This document shows, piece by piece, positions 34,896 through 47,457 of a stretch of 64,000 nucleotides of DNA. The stretch is from CAMAXB01 sp964476565 (GTDB lineage: Bacteria; Verrucomicrobiota; Verrucomicrobiia; Opitutales; Opitutaceae), in contig CAYZBG010000018.1 of assembly GCA_964476565.1 (NCBI GenBank), positions 1 to 64,000 on the forward strand, read 5' to 3'. Below the pieces are notes generated by a model. The model was not told the DNA's origin and did not search any database. It worked only from the letters and a program-made list of their open reading frames with translations. The number at the start of each line of letters is the position of its first letter. Position 1 is the first letter of the stretch. The position numbers and the translations under genes were made by a program.

Positions 34896-35153
34896 TCAGC
34901 GCACCGGGCTGCCCGTGCGGCTCTTCAGGTATTCGATCTCCGCATACTGGCGGGCTTCCTTCGAGGTGAAGCCCTGGCGCTCGAGGCTTTCGGCTCGGGC
35001 TTCGATGGCGTCCTCGCCTAGCCGCAGGCGTTCCCCGGTGGAATACTCGCTACGGTGAGGCGGCGTAGGCGACACGATCACCGGCCGCTTTGCCACGGTG
35101 CATCCCGTCAAGAAGCCGAGCCCGAGGACTGCCGCGATCGCCATCGCTTTCAT
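34896..35153 (-). CDS. Small lipoprotein of unknown function
   Basis: An 85-residue protein with a lipoprotein signal: MKAMAIAAVLGLGFLTGCTV, where LTGC is the lipobox. The mature part is charged and helical (ERLRLGEDAIEARAESLERQ, then GFTSKEARQYAEIEYLKSRT). The ATG at 35153 is chosen because the longer open frame runs backward into the response regulator on the same strand and lacks any domain. The family is not recognised. It is followed by a short gap to the convergent oxidoreductase gene. A terminator hairpin at 35212-35252 separates it from the response regulator, so it probably has its own promoter. Confidence 0.78.
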   Translation of the reverse strand: MKAMAIAAVLGLGFLTGCTVAKRPVIVSPTPPHRSEYSTGERLRLGEDAIEARAESLERQGFTSKEARQYAEIEYLKSRTGSPVR

Positions 35154-35211
35154 GTCGCCAACCCTATGCATCGGCGTAGCCGGGTCAAATGCGATCCTGC
35201 CGCTCGCGGCT

Positions 35212-35252
35212 GAAAACAAACCGTCCCGGCCCACCGAGGCGGACCGGGACGG
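35212..35252 (-). terminator. Rho-independent terminator of the response-regulator operon
   Basis: CCGTCCCGG and CCGGGACGG form a perfect 9-bp stem with a 14-nt loop. Read on the minus strand the stem is followed by TTTGTTTTC. It sits 27 nt after the stop of the response regulator, which it should terminate. Confidence 0.75.
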
Positions 35253-35278
35253 CACTACAGGACCGGAAAAACAGGCGT

Positions 35279-36439
35279 TTAGCTCGAGGCCGCCATGGCC
35301 GGAGCCGGCGACGATTTGCCCAGGTTGGCTTTCGCGTCGTCGATCGAATCGTAGAAGGTCCAACCGCGCGTGTCCTCGAAGCCCTTGCACTCGGTGATGA
35401 TCGCGGCATTGCCCACCAGGGCGAACTGCATCGCGAGTTCGCGGCAGGTCTGCATGGCTTGGAAGAGCAGTTTGATCACACCCATGTGGAGCGACTTGAT
35501 CTGGTGGATGTCGATCACGACCTTGTTGTGCCCGGCATCGACCGCCTCGGCGAATTTCGGCTTCAGATAGAGTCCGGCTTCGGCGAGCACCGCGGGAGAG
35601 CAGTTCTCCGGCAGGCGCATGATCATGCTGTCGCCTTCGATCGCGTAGTAACGCTGCGACGTGTCGAGGTTCATGGCCTTCGCCATCTTCGTCTCGAGCT
35701 CCGACATGTCGATCGGCTTGGTGATGATCGCGCTGAAGCCCACGGTCTGCGCCTGCTGCTGCTGGCTGACCTCGGTCTTCACCACGAGGGCAAACACCGG
35801 CGTGTACTTCGTCTTGATGTTGGTGCGCACCAGGCGGAAGAGCGTGAAGGCGGACTCCTCGGGGAGCGACAGGCTGACGATGATGATGTCCGGCGGCGTG
35901 CGCGTGCAGAAATCGATCGCCTCGCCCTGGGTGCTCACCCCGTGGATCTTCCACGGCGTGTGCTTCAGGCCTTCCTGAATCTGCTGGATGATGGCGGGCT
36001 TGTCATCGACCACAAGAATGTCGGCCGGATCGAAGATCGATTTCGCCTTGGCGGGACCTTCGGAGAGCGGCTTCAGGTCGATCACGCGACCGGCCTTCTC
36101 GATGAGCACCTCTTCCTTGAAGGGTTTCACCAGGTAGTCACGCACGCCGATCTTCGCGATCTTGAGCACGTGATCACGGCCGCCTTCTGCGGTGAGCATC
36201 ATGACCGGGATGCCCTTCAACGCGGGATCGGCCTTGAGCTTGGTCAGCATTTCCACGCCGTCCATGACGGGCATGGTGACGTCGAGGAGAATGAGGTCGG
36301 GCGTTTCCTTGGCCGCCACCGCCAGACCCTCCACGCCATTGCCGGCTTCGAGGATGTCGCAGTCGTAGCCCTTGAAAGCTTTCTTCACGATGATGCGGAC
36401 GGTCTTGGAATCGTCCACGGTGAGAATCTTGTAGCGCAT
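35279..36439 (-). CDS. Response regulator: receiver, pseudo-receiver, STAS-like domain
   Basis: A 386-residue signalling protein with three domains. Domain 1 (residues 1-120) is an intact receiver: D9/D10, phospho-acceptor D53 in LILLDVTMP, T83 and K105. Domain 2 (about 138-260) is a receiver fold with D145/D146 in ILVVDDKP, but S189 stands where the phospho-acceptor should be (IIIVSLSLP), so it cannot be phosphorylated normally. The C-terminal domain (about 275-375) looks like a STAS fold: HNKVVIDIHQIKSLHMGVIK, then FALVGNAAIITECKGFED. The gene starts 17 nt after the CheX-like gene on the same strand. It probably works as a phospho-controlled partner-switch adaptor. No DNA-binding domain is present. 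Confidence 0.88.
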   Translation of the reverse strand: MRYKILTVDDSKTVRIIVKKAFKGYDCDILEAGNGVEGLAVAAKETPDLILLDVTMPVMDGVEMLTKLKADPALKGIPVMMLTAEGGRDHVLKIAKIGVRDYLVKPFKEEVLIEKAGRVIDLKPLSEGPAKAKSIFDPADILVVDDKPAIIQQIQEGLKHTPWKIHGVSTQGEAIDFCTRTPPDIIIVSLSLPEESAFTLFRLVRTNIKTKYTPVFALVVKTEVSQQQQAQTVGFSAIITKPIDMSELETKMAKAMNLDTSQRYYAIEGDSMIMRLPENCSPAVLAEAGLYLKPKFAEAVDAGHNKVVIDIHQIKSLHMGVIKLLFQAMQTCRELAMQFALVGNAAIITECKGFEDTRGWTFYDSIDDAKANLGKSSPAPAMAASS

Positions 36440-36456
36440 GGTGGGAGAGAAAGGTG

Positions 36457-36990
36457 TCAGTCGGCGACTTTGAGCAGGATGTCCGTGACGACGCGGTGGC
36501 CGCCACAGTCGAAATAGTAGATCTGGCGCGAGGTGGAGCTGATCGGCTCGATGCAGAAATTGCTGCCGCGCAGGATCGAAGGGATCGTCAGCTTGCAGGG
36601 GTAACCGGCGTCGCAGAGTCCGTTCTTGAAGCTGCCCACCGTCATGTTGGTGAGTTCGCCGATCGCGTCGTTGATGACCTCGTCACCCGCTTCATCGAGC
36701 TCCGCGGAGCTCATGCCCAGCAGGTGCGAAGTGCTGAGGCGGGCGAAGTCGAGCGGGAGATACAGGTAGATCAGCCCGTTCACATCGCCGATGAAACCGA
36801 CCGTGCCGACCACGTGGGGCCGGGCGGCTTCGGCGTTGGCGTGAAGCGGAGGCCACGGCTCTTCCGCGGCTTGCTCCGTCGATTTTACGAGCAAGGGCTG
36901 CTGCCCGAGCATGGTTTTGAACACATCCGTCACCGCGCGATTGATGTTCTCGCGGATCAGGTTTTCGGTGATGACCTCGGTGGCGGGCAT
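36457..36990 (-). CDS. CheX/CheC-like chemotaxis phosphatase
   Basis: A 177-residue protein of the CheC/CheX family, which removes phosphate from receiver domains. The ATG at 36990 gives MPATEVITENLIRENINRAV; a longer frame exists but has no domain. The family pattern is VVGTVGFIGDVNGLIYLYL and the catalytic ExxN motif is E112-L-T-N115 in DAIGELTNMTVGSFKNGL. There is one ExxN site, as in CheX. The adjacent gene encodes a receiver/pseudo-receiver/STAS protein with one functional receiver, the likely substrate. No other chemotaxis genes are near, so a role outside chemotaxis is possible. Confidence 0.88.
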   Translation of the reverse strand: MPATEVITENLIRENINRAVTDVFKTMLGQQPLLVKSTEQAAEEPWPPLHANAEAARPHVVGTVGFIGDVNGLIYLYLPLDFARLSTSHLLGMSSAELDEAGDEVINDAIGELTNMTVGSFKNGLCDAGYPCKLTIPSILRGSNFCIEPISSTSRQIYYFDCGGHRVVTDILLKVAD

Positions 36991-37219
36991 GGACGGATGA
37001 ATCGTTATCGGCTCGTTTGCAGTGGGATTTAACCGGGAATGCGGAAATGCATCCGCCGGACACACCCGACTGCGCGCGGCGCGGATCAAGGCCCGCCAGG
37101 GGAGGCAGGCGGGCGGCGCCGGCAGAGCGGTGCCACCCATCCGGGCGGACGAAGTCCGGCGTGGGGAACTCCCTCTCCTATCGGCGCTTTCGCCGGAGCC
37201 TTGACCAAAAACGAGACGC

Positions 37220-38707
<1,488 letters not shown>

Positions 38708-38933
38708 GAAGGGATGCGAAGCCTGCCGGAAACCCCTTCCCAGCCGGACCTAGCACTAGTCAGGCGTCCTTTTCCCCTGTTTCAAACAAATGTTGCGTTT
38801 CGGGGGGTGAAAACCGGCCGGACTGTCCATGCCCGTCCGTACGCCCAGGCCGGATTTCAAAAAAATCCTAAAGTCCGTTTAGCCCCGCGACGATGATCGC
38901 CTTGCCCGCGCGCTTCGACCTACGCTGTCCACC

Positions 38934-39356
38934 ATGGCCACCCGATTGCTCTCCTTCCTGTCTGATATCGAGAAATCGCTGCTTGCCGAACTGAGCATGC
39001 TCGAGGGTCCGCCGTGGGAAACCCTTCGGACGGTCAGCTATCACCAAGGGCTCGCCCGGATGGCGTTGCAGCAACGCACGGCCCAGGGTCCCGAGAACAA
39101 GGGCACGATCTATCTCCAGAGCTTCGTACTCGCAGACGGATCGCAATGCCTGAAGGCCAGCCTCACGTGGGCGGGTGCCACCGAAACGCAGGTGATCGCC
39201 GTCTACGCGAAGCCCCAGGTCAACTGGCGCACCGAGGCGGCGTCGATCGCCACCGCGTGGATCTCGGGCCCGCCCGCGCTCAACACCTCGGCCGGGACCG
39301 AACCGGCCGCGGCTCCGCAGGTGGACGTCGCCGAATTGCTCGCCGCCGCCGGTTGA
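38934..39356 (+). CDS. Conserved hypothetical cytoplasmic protein
   Basis: A 140-residue protein without a signal or membrane segment. The N-terminal half is helical (SDIEKSLLAELSMLEGPPWE), the middle is beta-rich (GTIYLQSFVLADGSQCLKAS, then TQVIAVYAKPQVNWRTEAAS), and the last 30 residues are alanine/proline-rich and probably unstructured. I do not recognise the family. It is transcribed divergently from the NtrC-like regulator and ends just before a strong terminator, so it is a complete single-gene unit. The clean terminator and codon use support a real gene. Confidence 0.72.
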   Translation: MATRLLSFLSDIEKSLLAELSMLEGPPWETLRTVSYHQGLARMALQQRTAQGPENKGTIYLQSFVLADGSQCLKASLTWAGATETQVIAVYAKPQVNWRTEAASIATAWISGPPALNTSAGTEPAAAPQVDVAELLAAAG

Positions 39357-39387
39357 GCAGGCACATCCCCGCAAAGGCAGGAACCCG

Positions 39388-39414
39388 CACGCGACCGGAA
39401 ACGGTCGCGTTTTT
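39388..39414 (+). terminator. Rho-independent terminator with GAAA tetraloop
   Basis: ACGCGACCG and CGGTCGCGT form a 9-bp stem closed by a GAAA tetraloop, followed by a run of T. It ends the plus-strand gene that stops at 39356. Confidence 0.88.
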
Positions 39415-39456
39415 TGTTGGGGTCACGCTTGGCCCGCTCCGCCCCGTCGGGCCCGT

Positions 39457-40449
39457 TCAAATCTTCCAGCTCTGAAGAATCTGGATGTAATTCGCTCGTT
39501 CGTGGCCCCCGGCGTCCGGACAGCGCCGCAGGTCCATGGCTCCCCGAAGTTCGTCCACGCTGTCGTAGCTATGCTCCTTCATCCAGGCCTGCAGGCCCGA
39601 GAGCAGCTGTGACACGTACCTCGGTCCCTGCTTCAACAGGACCGAGACGAGCTGCACCACATCCGCACCGGCCAGGAGGGCCTTCACCACATCCTCGGTC
39701 CGGTGCACTCCTCCACTGCAGGCGAGCGAGCCGCGCAACAGCGGCGAAAGGATGGCCAGCCAGCGCAGACGCAGCAGCAGTTCCGAGGAATCCGACAGCC
39801 GCAGCTGCGGCACGACCTCGAGATCCTCGATGTCGAAATCCGGCTGATAAAACCGGTTGAACAAGACGAGTCCCCCCGCCCCCGCCGCCTCGAGCAGGCC
39901 CGCGAAATTCGCGAGCGATGTGTGGTAGGGCGACAGCTTGACCGCGACCGGAATGCGCACGGATTCGCGCACGGCGCGCACGACGGCGATGACATCCGCC
40001 TCCAGCTGCTCCGCCGTCACGGCCGGATCCGTGGCGACCTGGTACAGGTTCAACTCGATCGCCGCCGCCCCGGACGACTCCATCTGCTTCGCATAACCGA
40101 CCCAGCCGCCGAGGCGCCGGCCGTTGAGCGAGGCGATGACCGGAATCTTGAGCAGGCCGGCGAGTCGCTCAAGCTGACGCAGGTATTGGGCAGGGCGCAG
40201 CTGATAGTCGTCGTAATTGGGAAAATACGATGTCGCCTCCGCATAGCTTTCGCCCGGTGCCTCGAGGTGGTGATGCATTGCCCGGGACTCGAGGTCCACC
40301 TGCTCCTCGAATAGGGAATGCATCACGAGGGCCGAGGCGCCTGCCGCCTCCAATTCGGAGCAGGCGGCGAGATTGTCGCAGAACGGCGAAGCGCCGACCA
40401 CGAGCGGATTCTTGAGGGACAGGCCGAGGTAGTTGGTCGCGAGGTTCAT
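39457..40449 (-). CDS. Dihydroorotate dehydrogenase-like flavoprotein linked to PFOR
   Basis: A 330-residue TIM-barrel flavoprotein of the DHODH family. It starts with the family N-terminus MNLATNYLGLSLKNPLVVGA, then strands IPVIASLNGRRLGGWVGYAK, AAAIELNLYQ, IPVAVKLSPYHTSLANFAGL and the FMN phosphate region LACSGGVHRTEDVVKALLAG. This subtype is usually encoded next to pyruvate:ferredoxin oxidoreductase and is not the pyrimidine-pathway enzyme. Here it begins 10 nt after the PFOR stop. Its physiological reaction is unknown; a flavin-linked redox step with ferredoxin is a fair guess. Confidence 0.92.
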   Translation of the reverse strand: MNLATNYLGLSLKNPLVVGASPFCDNLAACSELEAAGASALVMHSLFEEQVDLESRAMHHHLEAPGESYAEATSYFPNYDDYQLRPAQYLRQLERLAGLLKIPVIASLNGRRLGGWVGYAKQMESSGAAAIELNLYQVATDPAVTAEQLEADVIAVVRAVRESVRIPVAVKLSPYHTSLANFAGLLEAAGAGGLVLFNRFYQPDFDIEDLEVVPQLRLSDSSELLLRLRWLAILSPLLRGSLACSGGVHRTEDVVKALLAGADVVQLVSVLLKQGPRYVSQLLSGLQAWMKEHSYDSVDELRGAMDLRRCPDAGGHERANYIQILQSWKI

Positions 40450-40459
40450 GGTCGGGAAA

Positions 40460-44032
<3,573 letters not shown>

Positions 44033-44252
44033 GGAAGGGGTTCCGCAAGGGTTTCGCAAGGTCCGGGCTGATGGTGTCAGAACCGCGTCCGCCCTGCTCC
44101 GCACAGGTTGCCAATGCCGGCGCACATTTTGCCCCTGCGCTCCCGGGCGGGGCGCGCGCCCGGACCCGCCAATGCAACGTTTCCGTGAACTCGGGCCACC
44201 GAGCCGGTCCGCCGCTTGACCTGCGGGCCGGCTTCTTTCCCCGTTGCGCTAA

Positions 44253-45146
44253 ATGCGCATGAGCACCGCCTTGAGTCCCACGCTGGCCGACTACACCCGA
44301 AGCAGCTGGCGGCGCGGACTGGCGCTGTACCTCGAACATCCGTTCATCCACGCCGGTCGCTGGTTCGGCTTTGTCTCACGGCGGGCGTGGCCGGGTCGCC
44401 TGGTGCGTTTCACCGACGACGACGGACACCGCTATGTTTCGTTGAAGAACAACTTCACGTCCATGGCCGTCGCCGTGCTGGGGCAGCGCGATCCCAATGT
44501 CATGCGCTTCCTGCGCCAGTGGATCCGGCCAGGGCAGGTGATCTGTGACGTCGGGGCCAACATCGGCACCTACACGCTGCCGCTCGCGCAACTGGCCGGA
44601 CCGTCCGGCCACGTCCTCGCCTTCGAGCCGAACCGCTCCACCCGAGCCTGCCTGCGGCAGAACCTGCGACAGAACCAGATCCGCAACGCGACGGTCGTCG
44701 CCGCAGCCGCGGGCGCTGAGCCTGGCCGGGGTTCGCTGGTGGTCACGCCGGCCAACCTCGGCGAAGTACACCTCGCAACGGACACCCGGGCGGCGGGACC
44801 ACGGGTGACCATCACCACGGTGGACCGCGAACTAGCCCGGCTCGGCTACCCCCGGGTGCACTTCATCAAGCTCGATGTGGAAGGGTTTGAGCTCGCCGTG
44901 CTTCGGGGCGCAACCCGCGCCCTTGCGGCCAGCCCTGACGTGGTGGTGCAGACCGAAATCGTTCCCGCCCACGCCGCCCGCTATGGCTTCACACTGGAGG
45001 ACCTGACGGCGTTCTTTGCCAACTTTGGTCTCATGCCGCATGCGTGTGACGACCGCGGTCGCATGATTCCGCTCGCGTCGCCCCTCGCCACCGGCTCCCT
45101 CGATGTCTTCTGGGCGCGCGATCTGAGCCGATCGCTGCGGAGCTAG
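44253..45146 (+). CDS. FkbM-family SAM-dependent methyltransferase
   Basis: A 297-residue methyltransferase. The SAM-binding motif I is VICDVGANIGTYTLPLAQLA, followed by GHVLAFEPNRSTRACLRQNL and the FkbM signature VHFIKLDVEGFELAVLRGAT. The N-terminal 70 residues contain a helical segment and RLVRFTDDDGHRYVSLKNNF. FkbM enzymes O-methylate sugars, polyketides or lipids. The gene lies 92 nt upstream of the seven-gene HMG-CoA reductase operon, on the same strand. That gap holds a 9-bp inverted repeat, so I cannot tell whether the gene belongs to the same pathway. Confidence 0.93.
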   Translation: MRMSTALSPTLADYTRSSWRRGLALYLEHPFIHAGRWFGFVSRRAWPGRLVRFTDDDGHRYVSLKNNFTSMAVAVLGQRDPNVMRFLRQWIRPGQVICDVGANIGTYTLPLAQLAGPSGHVLAFEPNRSTRACLRQNLRQNQIRNATVVAAAAGAEPGRGSLVVTPANLGEVHLATDTRAAGPRVTITTVDRELARLGYPRVHFIKLDVEGFELAVLRGATRALAASPDVVVQTEIVPAHAARYGFTLEDLTAFFANFGLMPHACDDRGRMIPLASPLATGSLDVFWARDLSRSLRS

Positions 45147-45195
45147 GGCGTGTCTGGGCTTTCACCCGACCCGGACGCGCCCTCAGACACGGCAA

Positions 45196-45217
45196 GCTTG
45201 CGTCGAGTGACGCAAGC
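45196..45217. promoter_or_regulatory. Inverted repeat upstream of the HMG-CoA reductase operon
   Basis: GCTTGCGTC and GACGCAAGC form a perfect 9-bp inverted repeat with a GAGT spacer, 21 nt before the HMG-CoA reductase ATG. There is no T tract, so it is more likely an operator or leader hairpin than a terminator. Confidence 0.45.
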
Positions 45218-45238
45218 ACCTTGCCTTTCCGCCTCGCT

Positions 45239-46549
45239 ATGTCCGCCCACCACGACGAGGCCCGTCGTCACATGTCCGACGTCGCCGCCGGACTTTCCCC
45301 GGAAGAGATCACTCGGCGGCTCGCGCCCAAACACCACGACGGCCCGCCGCGGGTGCCCGGGGCGACCCGATCGGAACCGGCCGTGGTCGACCAGCGGTGG
45401 GCGCTCCTGCCTCACGCCGCAGCGGCGAAGGCGGTGATCGCGGCCCCGGAGGCGCTCGCCCGCCACGAGACCTTCGCCCGCAACATCGAGAACTTCATCG
45501 GCACCGTGCAGGTGCCGGTCGGCCTCGCCGGCCCCCTGCGGGTGAATGGACTCGCCGCCCAAGGCGACTACTATGTCCCGCTCGCCACCACCGAGGCCGC
45601 CCTTGTGGCCAGTTACCACCGCGGAGCGTCCGTGGTCACGCTGGCCGGCGGCTGCACCACGCTGATCCTGAACGAAGGCGTGGGCCGGGCGCCCGCCTTC
45701 GCCTTTGCCTCCCTGCCCGAGGCAGGCGCCTTCGTGCAATGGTGCCTCGCGCACATCGAGGCCTTCCGCGCCGCCGCGGAGGCGACCACGCGGTACGGGC
45801 GGCTCCGCGACGTCCGCTTCACCGTCGAGGGCAATCACGTGTATCTTCTTCTCGAATACACTACGGGGGACGCCTCGGGCCAGAACATGGTCACCATCGC
45901 CACCCAGGCGGTGTGCGACTATATCGCGGCGCATTGTCCGGTGAAGCCGTCCGCCGTCTTCGTCGAGGGCAACCTGTCCGGCGACAAGAAGGCCAGCGCG
46001 CAGTCCTTCCAGACTGTGCGCGGGCGCAAGGTGAGCGCGGAGGCCCGCCTCGAGCGGAAACTGGTCGAGCGCCACCTCCACACCACGCCGGAAAAGATGG
46101 TCGATTACTGGCGCATGTCGGCGATCGGCGGCGTGCTGAGCGGCACCATCGGCGTGCAGGGCCACTACGCCAACGGTCTCGCCGCGCTGTTTCTCGCCTG
46201 CGGTCAGGATGTCGCCTGCGTCTCTGAGGCCGCAGTCGGCGTCACCCGTTTCGAGGTGGAGGGTAACGGCGGGTTGTACGCGGCCGTCACGCTGCCCAAC
46301 CTGATCGTCGGCACCGTGGGCGGCGGAACCAGCCTGCCCAGCCAGCGTGCCGCCCTCGAGGTTCTCGGGCTGGCCGGTCCCGGTCATGCCCGGGCGCTCG
46401 CCGAGGTCTGTGCCGGACTCGCCCTGGCCGGCGAGCTGTCGATCATCGCCGCCCTGAGCGCCGGGCACTTCACGAGCGCGCACGAACGCCTCGCCCGCGG
46501 ACGCAAGTCCACCGGTCCCGCCGCATCCGAGGGCCGCCCGACCGCATGA
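45239..46549 (+). CDS. Class I hydroxymethylglutaryl-CoA reductase
   Basis: A 436-residue enzyme that reduces HMG-CoA to mevalonate with NADPH. The ATG at 45239 is the best start; an upstream in-frame ATG lies only six codons earlier. The catalytic set is complete: E119 in LATTEAALVAS, K250 in EGNLSGDKKASAQ, the Asp in ACGQDVACVSEA and the His in GHFTSAHERLARG. NADPH loop DASGQNMVTI is kept, as is IENFIGTVQVPVG. The N-terminus has no membrane anchor. It heads a tightly coupled operon with prenyl- and lipid-handling enzymes. No other mevalonate-pathway gene is present in the window, which makes its role unusual: it may supply mevalonate for isoprenoids or for the pathway product itself. Confidence 0.96.
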   Translation: MSAHHDEARRHMSDVAAGLSPEEITRRLAPKHHDGPPRVPGATRSEPAVVDQRWALLPHAAAAKAVIAAPEALARHETFARNIENFIGTVQVPVGLAGPLRVNGLAAQGDYYVPLATTEAALVASYHRGASVVTLAGGCTTLILNEGVGRAPAFAFASLPEAGAFVQWCLAHIEAFRAAAEATTRYGRLRDVRFTVEGNHVYLLLEYTTGDASGQNMVTIATQAVCDYIAAHCPVKPSAVFVEGNLSGDKKASAQSFQTVRGRKVSAEARLERKLVERHLHTTPEKMVDYWRMSAIGGVLSGTIGVQGHYANGLAALFLACGQDVACVSEAAVGVTRFEVEGNGGLYAAVTLPNLIVGTVGGGTSLPSQRAALEVLGLAGPGHARALAEVCAGLALAGELSIIAALSAGHFTSAHERLARGRKSTGPAASEGRPTA

Positions 46550-47445
46550 ACCGGTGGTGGATTTACCAGCGCGAACGGTTTCCGCTGCTGGCCCACGGTC
46601 CGCTGATCGCCGCCTTCAGCGCCTCGGCGGTGAGCTACTCCGCCCTGCTGCGGTCCGCGGACACCGCCCCGGCGCTGTCCGCCTACGCCGTCGCCTTTGT
46701 CGTATCGCTCGGTTCCTTCCTGCTGCTGCGCATCGCCGACGAGTTCAAGGATGCGGAGGAGGACGCGCGTCACCGGCCTTACCGTCCGGTCCCGCGCGGG
46801 CTGGTGACATTGCGCGAACTCGCGTGGGTCGGCGTGGGAGTGGCCGCAGTGCAACTGACGCTCGCGTCGCTGGTCGGCCTGCGTCTCGTGGCGCTTCTGG
46901 TCCTCACTTGGATCTATTTTGCCCTGATGAGCCGGGAGTTCTTTGCGCGGACGTGGCTCAAGGCCCGCCCGGTGATCTATCTTTTCAGTCACATGGGCAT
47001 CATGCCGCTGGTCGACTGGTTCGCCACCGGCTGTGACTGGGTCCCAGCCGGGGGCGGTATGCCGGCGGGCTTGTTCTGGTTTCTCGCCGCCAGCTTCTGC
47101 AACGGCCTGGTGATCGAACTCGGTCGCAAGATCCGGTCGCCCGCACAGGAGGAACGCGGGGTGGAAACGTACACCGTGTTGTGGGGTCGGCCAGTGGCGG
47201 TCGCAGCCTGGCTCGCGGCCATGGCCGCCACGCTGGCCTGCGCAGCCTTGGCCGCCGAACGGATTGCCTTCCTCGCGCCGGTCATCGCGGTGTTGCTGAT
47301 CCTCTGGCTAGGCGGGCTTGGCTTGGCGGCGGCCTTCCTTCGCACCGTTCGCGGCAGCCTGGCAAAACGCATTGAGGTCTACTCGGGACTGTGGACGCTC
47401 GCCCTGTACCTGATGCTGGGCGTGGTGCCGCTTTGGGCGCGCTGA
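46546..47445 (+). CDS. UbiA-like membrane prenyltransferase
   Basis: A 299-residue membrane protein with about eight helices. The first Asp-rich motif is D65-E-F-K-D69-A-E-E-D73 in RIADEFKDAEEDARHRPYRP, matching the UbiA NDxxDxxxD, with Ala-Asp in place of Asn-Asp. The second catalytic region is IELGRKIRSPAQEERGVETY, in place of the usual DxxxD stretch, so the Mg/diphosphate site is partly changed (Glu and Lys replace Asp). UbiA enzymes move prenyl groups onto aromatic, lipid or sugar acceptors. The gene overlaps the HMG-CoA reductase stop by 4 nt (ATGA), so the two are probably coupled. The acceptor is unknown. Confidence 0.85.
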   Translation: MNRWWIYQRERFPLLAHGPLIAAFSASAVSYSALLRSADTAPALSAYAVAFVVSLGSFLLLRIADEFKDAEEDARHRPYRPVPRGLVTLRELAWVGVGVAAVQLTLASLVGLRLVALLVLTWIYFALMSREFFARTWLKARPVIYLFSHMGIMPLVDWFATGCDWVPAGGGMPAGLFWFLAASFCNGLVIELGRKIRSPAQEERGVETYTVLWGRPVAVAAWLAAMAATLACAALAAERIAFLAPVIAVLLILWLGGLGLAAAFLRTVRGSLAKRIEVYSGLWTLALYLMLGVVPLWAR

Positions 47446-47457
47446 CGGCCATTGGTC

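Noticed and set aside
36991..37219. N-terminal extension of the CheX-like frame
   Set aside because: The extra 50 residues are Arg/Ala/Pro-rich with no domain, and the ATG at 36990 gives the canonical family N-terminus.
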